Below, one piece after another: positions 38,501 through 47,800 of a stretch of DNA of 64,000 nucleotides. Numbering within the stretch: the first letter of the stretch is position 1; each line of letters begins with the position of its first letter. Source of the stretch: Ecdyonurus torrentis (lineage: Eukaryota; Arthropoda; Insecta; Ephemeroptera; Heptageniidae). The stretch is taken from the NCBI GenBank assembly GCA_949318235.1, contig OX439129.1, positions 35,315,027 to 35,379,026 on the forward strand. The letters are read 5' to 3'. Below the pieces are notes generated by a model, which was not told the origin of the DNA, ran no database searches, and was given only the letters and a program-made list of their open reading frames with translations. Made by a program: the position numbers and the translations under genes.

Positions 38501-40731
38501 TACAACAAACTTTTAACCAGCCATTCACTCTGTCAAACAGTAATAAAATAATAATAAATGAAATGCTGTGAAGCATAAGACTCATGATCAAACCCTTACC
38601 TTTTGTTGCTTTTTATTATTATTATTATTTATATATTGGTTGGTACATACAAAATAACGAGCTCTGTTTAAAGCCGCTGTCAACTTACTTTTTTATCATT
38701 TAGAATACTAGATTGATAATTACAATGCCTTATTATCAATGAATTAGACACCACCACGTTGATTTTGTATTTATTTTCATTTTGACTGTTATATCACGTA
38801 TCTGACGTCACAATGTACCACCGCCAATCACAGTCACCGTTCTGGTCGCGTGATAAATTTAAGCCCCTCCCTCAAGTTCTTTACCCCAATTACGACCCCA
38901 TCGGTACATTGTGACGTCAGATACGTGATATGACAGTTAAAAAGAAAATAAATGAAAATAAATACAAAATCAACGTGTGGATAATAATAACGTCATGGAT
39001 AATAAGGTATAGTAATTATCAATCTAGTATTCTATATTATAAAAAAGTAACATGACAAGGGCTTTAAGAAAGAAGCAATGCAGTTATTGCATTTCTATTG
39101 AACATATCGCCAATATATATTGACATTACTGTAAACCTTTATTATATGCCTTATGGGTATAGTTTCAGCTTAGGTTAGAAATTATTTTCTCTGTTACAAG
39201 GAGTCTCTGTCAGGTTGGGCTATCTCATATTCCTTAATTTTTTCTTAAACTAATGTGTTTTCCCTTGTCATTTTTATTTACTTGTCAACTAATCCAAAGT
39301 TGATTTTCCTTAGTTGATATTGTGAAAAAATTATACATTTTTTATCACATTATAAAATTTAAAGGTAAAGATAGAGAAAACCAGCAAAGTCTTTACCATA
39401 GTAAAGCAACGTTCTATAAATTAGCAAAAATCTTGCTAGTACAAAATAATAAACACATTGGTAGGCGGCGCAATACTCCTAAGAGTTTAGAGAGAAAGAG
39501 AGAGTTATCGGCAGTTGTATTTTTTAAAATACGTTGCACTAATTTTAGGGATTTGAAATTTTAGCACTCAAGACATTCTTAAAGACGTAGAACACCGCAT
39601 AAACTGGGCGAGCTGTGACGTCAGTGACAGCCAATGGCATTTTGTGAATGGAAAATAAATTAGAAGTCAATGACTCCGGCCAAATCAATGTTGATTTTCA
39701 GGTTTGTTAGGATATTACGCAATTTTTTTGTTCAAGGTGTTCTACGTCTTTAAGCAATCATTTTTGTGTAAAAATGTCAAAACTCTCAAAGGAGTGGAAC
39801 GTATTATAAAAAAGCAGCAAACACCTGCCGATAACTAGTACGATTACCATACTATGAAAGTTATCAATGTATTTATTATCTGTGCTAGTTTTTTATTTCC
39901 AAACTATAGGAAATTTCTTTACTAAGGAGAGGCTTTTGCTGGATTCCTCTATTCTTTCCTTTTAATTTATCACATCCAACTGCATTGGTTAACTTTTATT
40001 TATTTATTTTTTATCACATATACATTAAACAAAATCACATTAGAGTTAATACTGTTGTTAGAAAAGGATAATCAATCAGAGATCAGTGAAGTATTTTTTT
40101 TATCATATCATTTATAGTATTTTCATACAAGTTAGATAAAAGGAAAACTTTTGAAAATAGGATAGCTTTTCTCTTTTCTTTTTTTTTTTCCTTTTTTTTT
40201 CTCTCTTTTTTTTTAATCATTGTGGTATTCTTTTCTAATATTTTTACTCTAAATTTTGTTTATTTAATTAATATTATAACTACTGTTTCTATTATTATTA
40301 TTAAAGGCATAGAAAACATGAAATATTGAATCAGTAAACACAAAATGGGATCTACAAAACTGATGATAATTTTTACCAGAATGTAAATGTGGTCCCACGA
40401 GAGAGCGTGAAAAAACTGTAAAGTATGCAATTTGCGTAAATATTTCTGTTTATGACGTCATAAACAGGCAAAAAGTTAGTATGAATATGTTGTGCGGGCT
40501 GCATAAATCAAACTTTTCTGATCACTGCTACCGAATTTTGAGACAAACTAAAGTTATTTATGTAAGTCCCATCAAGTGTTTTTTGATATAAATGCTAATG
40601 TTTTCATGTTGTCTATGCCTTTAATATATTTTTATACTTACATAGTATTTATTTTAATTTGTATTTTAATTAATTTTTGTTTCACATAATATTTGAAACG
40701 CTGCAAACACATTCTGCATTTTTTACTGGCG

Positions 40732-40768
<37 letters not shown>

Positions 40769-41778
40769 CACAATAATTTTGAGTTTTGATTAACAGACTG
40801 GTTTTCATTTCACTTACCACATCTTATTCATTATGTATTTTTTTTGTTTAATAGAATGTTTATACATTTATCATTATATTATTTTTTTATTTATGTTGCT
40901 ATACTTAAAAAATAGTTTACTATATATCTTCCTTCTATGTTATAGGTTTTTGTGTTGTTTTTTTTTATTATTATTATTCTAATATGTGTGTTTTTTTGTT
41001 GTTGTTTAATTCTATTTCAGGGCAGAAATACAGGGTACTGGATATAATATGGAAAATAAATGGTAATCACACAATAGATTATATTTATTAATATTTAATA
41101 TAGCTAATATTATTACCAGACTAAGTTTAAAAAAATAACGCTTGTTGTGATGTTGTAAATAGTAGCTTATTGTTATGTAGGTTTTTTTACACACAGTTTG
41201 TAGCTTTTGTGCATGCGTTTTTTATTATTATTTCTCGCTAATCATTTCTTTCCCTAGGTTTAAAAAACAATCAACTTGGGAATCATACGCATATATATGC
41301 ACGAATAAAAATACTACTAAAATTAAACTTATACTTAGCTGCACCAAAATGAAATTTGCACTTTAATAATTTATTAGTTTTTTTTTTCTTACATAAAGTA
41401 TTATTATTATTATTGTAAGTATTTTAGAAATGTTCAAAATCAATACAGAAGTACATATAGTGAGAAATGTTGGAAATTTTATTTGTTTTGAAAATGGGAA
41501 ATATAGTGAATTAATTTCAATGACACACATTATAATAGTATTTTCAACATTCTATAGTTTTAATGTGTGCTTATACTACTTTTATATGTAAAGTAATTAC
41601 AAAATATTGGCATGGTGCCATTTGTATATCATTATAGTCTTTTTGAATGCTTTCTCTCTGAAAATACATTGCTTTATGATTCATATTAACTCATTTTTGC
41701 TTATATGGAAACTGAAGTGTGTACATACATTACATACATTTTTTGTCTTCTTGCAAATAATTTTCATATATAGGTACG

Positions 41779-41857
<79 letters not shown>

Positions 41858-44800
41858 TTTAGTTCATTGCAGGAAAATTAAATGGCATGCTGGCATTAGC
41901 AATAGATTGCAAAAAAAAAAAAAAAAAAAAAGTTGTCTTTACATATAATATGGCTTATTGCTTATACATATATATTTTTAACATGTATAGTTAAGAAGAA
42001 GAATAAAAATAGTACCCAGTATTCATATTTACATTTAGATATTTTAAAGTTAAACATAGTAGATAAATTGTTATCTGATAGCAACATAGTTAAATAATTT
42101 GTAGCCTGGAGATTATCTATATATAGTGAACTGAAATGACCTGAGTTGCATAACTTTCTTATCAGCACGTTTTCTCTCTTGTGATAAACACAAAAGTAAA
42201 CATGCTACTAATGTCATATCAGTGAGTAGACAGAGGCAGATCACTGAGGTTTGTTTTTTTATAAATGGTTGTCTATCAAATTATAATGAATTGCACATGT
42301 GTAGTGCACTATTGTAATATACCATTTTAATGAAAGTATAGTGTTAAATATAAAGTGACAACTGTAGTCCAAAGATAAAACATGGAAATAAATATTTCAA
42401 CATTTCTCAAAATTAAATTCACTAATTAATTTGGTAGGTTATTGCAAATAGTTAAATTATACATGTTTCACAACCATATATTATACTAATACATGAAGTT
42501 TTAAATTATAAATTTCCACATAAACTGAGAATAATATAATAAATTTTTATTTTTATGCAAGTTCATTTCACCTTTAATGAATGTCATTATTTTTATTACT
42601 CTTTTACTAATTCTTAAAATGCATTTATCAAAACTTCCATGTATTGTAATACCAATATAACACGTAATTCTTTTTATCTCCATCAACATATCATATTTAT
42701 ATATGTATATATATATATATATATTGATGCCTCCACATCAAAAGCAAGCATCTACACTTTACAGATTTCTGACAAAACGACTATCTACACTTTCCGCTGA
42801 CGAGCATCGTCAATGTTAAGTTTATGGCCGCTAGTCGAGTTATAGAGCTGCTCAAAAAGTGTAGATAGTCATTTTGTCGGAAATCTGGAAAGTGTATACT
42901 GTGTATATGATCGCTTTTGACGCGGAGGCATCGTTACATATTTTTAAACTTTTCTGTAAATGCTCTGAAAAGCATGTAATATTATGACAATTTTAAATGA
43001 GCCTCATTCATATTTTATATTTATTTGCTACAACAGTCACAAACATCTTTGCAATCATTATGTAACAATACAAAAAAATAAAAAAATAATAAGTGATCAT
43101 TGCATGCTATATATAGCAAGAATCATTAATGTGATGATTAGCTTGGTGCAGCTAGGTAGACATGTACATACACATAGGCAGGTGGAGCTTGTGGAAAAGC
43201 TCTCCTCCTAAAAGTACATGGAAGCAAGAAAGTTATCAATATTTTGCTGTAATAGAAGTTTTTGCCTGTGCAGGTGCTACTCTTATGACGCTGCTGCTCA
43301 TCGTGCTACTGCACATGTTGTACCTGCATCACCACCAATGCAGATCTCCGAGAGAGGTGAGAGATTGTAATTTTTTATTTTACTAATACAAAATATGTTA
43401 AGAATCAATAATTAAAGAAAAAAATGGAATATAATAAGTAAGTAAGGTATGTTATATCAAAAAAATGAATAAAAACAAATAAATATACAAAAAACTTGTA
43501 TAACAAAATGGGGGGGAGGGGGTCAAATAGACATAACTTTAGGTACAGAACTATAGTTGTATTTATTTAAGATACCCATTCATTTAACATTGTAATAGGT
43601 AGGGCTTTACCTGAGTTTAACAGGTAACCTGAAGTTGGCAAGTGATAAAGTTAAAATAATAGGGGTATATCGATCTACTCGCGTCAAGATGAAGCTTTTG
43701 CACTATACAAATTTCCAAAGTATGAACGATTTACAGTTTACAAAGTCGCAGCTACCTGGAGCTTCTGCTATATAAAACAGGTGTGGAATCGTCAGTTAGC
43801 CGCAAATGTGTAAAGTGTAGATCGGCTATTCTTTGGAAATTTGTAAAGTGTAGAAGCTTTATCATGACTCTAGAAGATCGATGTATAGGCATCTAATTCT
43901 TTACTATCATACATTACTTCTATTATCAAATAACAGTTAAAAAAAAAAAGCATTCTCTCTACTATTTAACAATAACTTGCAATAGCAATTTAAAACTGTA
44001 GTATGTATTTAAATGTAATTAGGACATATAAACTACTTCAGTTTGAATATATCATCAAAGAAAAGAATAGCAAAACCAACAAGCACCTTACCATAATGAA
44101 ATCCATAGTTATGGGTGAAGATCTTGATGGATGATACAGTTAACTAACACAATTGATTAAATATATAATTAGGAAAAAAATTGACTTTGCGATAGGTTGA
44201 TAATTAAAGATACTGTAGATAGAAACACATAAAAAAGAGAGGTAAAAGATTTTTGGGGAATGGGAGATAATGAGCTTTGTTAGCAAAGGGACCCCGCAAA
44301 AGAGAGAGAAAAATATTCAAACCCAGGCCGAAATATTTTTCTCTCTCTTTTGCGGGGTCCCTTTGCTAACAAAGCTCATTATCTCCCATTCCCCAAAAAT
44401 CTTTTACCTCTCTTTTTTATGTGTTTCTATCTATCTTTAATTATCAACAATTGATTAAATGTAAATAATCAATATAAATAACCATGTCATCAAGATACTT
44501 ATGTAGCTACATATCGATCATCATGGATAGTAAACAGCCACAAGGATTTTTAACTTTACAATTAAAATTTGAAAATTTAAAACTTAACACATTTATTGTC
44601 CGATATCTGAACATTACGTGGGTGTTGGTCTTAAATTTTTTTTTTTTCAAATTTGTACTGTGGTGATATTACAATGTAAATTTGAACAATACAAGAATGC
44701 TGGCAGCCATTTACTATCCTTGATAATCGATATTTAAATGTAATATAAATATAAGAAAAAAACCATTTCGGTTTAAATTGCAAATCAATTCTTTGATTTG

Positions 44801-47800
44801 CGATATTTAAATGTGTTAGACTTTTATTAAGGCTCAATCAGTTTGAAACTTAAAATAAATGTGTTGACAAATATTTTAGCCAGCAGAAGCCCAGCGAGGA
44901 GTAAGTTTGATTCTTGACAGTGTCCAGCTTTTAAATCAGTTTAAACTTGTAACTAATGCAGTGTGATGCAAATTATTTGAACTGTATGCTTATTGTAAAC
45001 AAACAAACAAACAGTATAATTCATGATGTTATGAAATACACTCCAAATGCTTATATATACACAATATAGAGTATAATAATTATATAGCATGCATAATAAA
45101 TCAATTGTAAGATGTCTTGCTAATTATAAATGCACATATTTATATAGTAAATTTATTGTTAGAGTACCAGCATATTTGATACAATAAGTAAAAACACTTT
45201 TCCTTTGACAAAAAACAACAAACAAAAAAAAAATAGTAATAATAAAAAATAATTTAAAAAATAAATAAATAAATAATAAATAAGATTAATATTTTTGTCT
45301 GTTTTTCAATGTTTTTTAAGCAAATGAAAAAAATATCACGTCCAAACGCTTCAGTTTTTTGTCGCAGACAATTTTGGCAAAATGCATGAAATGTGCGCAA
45401 AACAATTTCAGCTCTTTTTGCTTAGGCTTCATTTGACTTGATTAGGCCTATATATAAACAATTTTTATCGATTTTTACAAAGACCATTTCTGTCATCGCA
45501 TTTAAGTTATTTTGCTTGAAATCATTTTTTTACATCATTCACTCTCATTTTGCATACAGTTATATAAAATACACTGACATTTTTTTTCCTGCAACTAAAA
45601 TATTTTACTTTTTTTTCCCTCTCTCTGCAAACACATTAGCAACAATAGAAAGAAAACAAACATCATAGGAAAGTTACATACAGAGTAATGTTAGAATTAA
45701 TGCTACTTGATCTTTGAACTCATTTTACTTATTAGACAGCAATGAATGCTGTAAGCAATATTACAAACAATGAAGACTGACACTTGGTTTGGGTTGTTAT
45801 TATTTCAGTGTTTGAATGGGAAGAAGAGCGTGCTCATGCCATGACTTTGCATCATCCAATCATGCCTCTGTACACACCAAACCTGCTTGATGACCCTGAG
45901 TTGATTGCTGGCCGACATCGGACTCTTCTCACTTTCTCTTCGTACATGGTAGATACATTACATTTTAAACATTGATGTATTAAAAGTTACAAAATTGAAA
46001 GAAAAGGACAGAGAAAAACAGCAAGGGCGTTACCATAGTGAAGAGAATCCTAGTGAAAATCGTGGTAGCACAGAAGTAATTAAAATATATTGGATAGCTT
46101 TTGGCCCTAAACTCCAAGAGATATACAAAGTATGGAATGTGTGCCGTCATCAGTCTATACAGACTAGGAGAGAAACTATGAATGCTTTCTGGGTCTGTAA
46201 GGCCCGACAAAGACACATGCTTATACCCACTTTCCCTTGGAGTCTGGTTTCAAAAGCTATCCAATATGTGTTTATTATCTCTGTGCCAGCAATATTTTTA
46301 CAGAGCACTATGATAATGCCCTTGCTACTTTCTTCTACAGTTTATCCCTTTCTTTTACTTTTATTATAGTTTTCCACAATGGTTTAAGTAAGCTGACAAG
46401 GGCTTTAAGTACAATAAGTTATTATAAGATACATGTTAGCAATCTATTAAACACGTTCATATATTTCCATTTTCAGACTTCATTGATTGGCTATGCTCGC
46501 CCATCAGATTTGAAGAAAGAGTTAAATGATAAATTCAAGGAAAAGTTTCCTCAAATTCAGTTGACTTTGAGTAAACTACGCAGGTAAGATTGAAACCACA
46601 AGGAATTAGTTTTGTTTAAGAATTTAGGCATAATGTCATAGCAATAATAATAAAATAAACAGATGCTAGGGTACATCTAACACAGTGAGTATTTGTCAGT
46701 TTATCCTCCTTTATAGTACAATATGCGTATTAGGAAAAAACCATCGCGGTTAGTATTAATAAGTTTAAAAAAATATATTTAGAAAATAGTTGGTAGAGAT
46801 TAGAGCACGTTGAATTGAAAATTAATAAAACGCGAAAATTCTCTAATTTAAATAGTAAATTGGGACTAGGGATCAAATATTCTAGCTTGAGCTAGTTAAA
46901 AAGTAGACGTTAAAGGGATGGAGGTATAGTGTCAAAATAAAATACGATGTGCCTAGCATCTCACGTTCTCACACTACGTCAAAGACACAACATTATAAAA
47001 CAGCATCAGACTTACTCTTTGCCTTAGACCGGTTTCGTCCTTTACCTAGGACTCATCAGTAAGGCTCGGCAGAGAGCTCTGTACAGCTAGAGATGGCTCA
47101 CACCACATCTGCTAACTGACTGAGCTGAGGAAGCAAGTGGCAGTCGCGTTTTTATACGCGATGCCCCCGCAGCTGCACGCGCTGATTGGTTAAAATCGCG
47201 CGCGCAAACTCGGCTTGCTGTTTAAAACCTCTCATCCTCACACTGTAATATAAAATCGTGTCTAAGAGGGGTGTAAGACAGGCAGCCAGCAAGCAATATG
47301 TGTCCTCCCTCACTTCCCAGAGTTCCCCAACTCTAGAAAGATCGCGAGAGCACTACGCCTACCGACTGCACAGTATCGTGATTCACGCTAGTTACATCGC
47401 TTTATATACCAACTATTTTCTAAATATTTTTTTTAAACTTATTTACAGTACAATATGTAATTAATAAGGAAAGGTTAAACCCATTTTGGTTTGAATTAAT
47501 AATCAAAGAAAAGGATAGGAGAAACCAACAAGCGCCTTACCACAATGAGGTCCGTAGCTTTTTGTTTCGAGGGCAATAGCCCTCTTCTTCAGTTGCATAG
47601 AGTTCACTCAAGAGTGCCATCAACATTTTCACCAAGCTACGGACCTCATCATGGTAAAACGCTTATTGGTTTCTCCTATCCTTTGATTATTATAGTACAG
47701 TATGTTAGGTGTAAAGGATTTTTTATCTATTTTTTTTTTTTTTTTTAATGAACTATAAATTTGATTTTTTTCTTAATTTTCATTGTATATGTTGTACGAA

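Larger units (their letters stand above)
37588..43273. other. CABLES intron 5, 5.7 kb
   Basis: Largest CABLES intron. Contains three TTAA MITEs, the interrupted foldback repeat, the GATGCCTCC MITE, (AT)n, and poly(T) at 40733-40766. No additional exon is required by phase. Confidence 0.65.
46915..47410 (-). mobile_element. Ribozyme-bearing retroelement terminal unit (Penelope-like or retrozyme), no ORF
   Basis: This block of about 500 bp is visibly richer in GC than its surroundings and contains the hammerhead ribozyme. On the minus strand it also shows CCAAT (47189-47185), a TATAAAA box (47155-47149) and overlapping TCAGT initiators (47123-47115). Such pieces are the terminal repeats of Penelope-like elements or the units of metazoan retrozymes. 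No reverse transcriptase, GIY-YIG domain or second copy is visible in the window, so this is a solo unit or non-autonomous copy. The ends are approximate because no target duplication was found. Confidence 0.6.

Noticed and set aside
45995..46369. 124-codon plus-strand frame
   Set aside because: It spans an inverted-repeat element in CABLES intron 7 and reads through both TIRs.
47258..47464. 68-codon frame in the ribozyme block
   Set aside because: No similarity to reverse transcriptase or any known domain, and it opposes the element's transcription strand.
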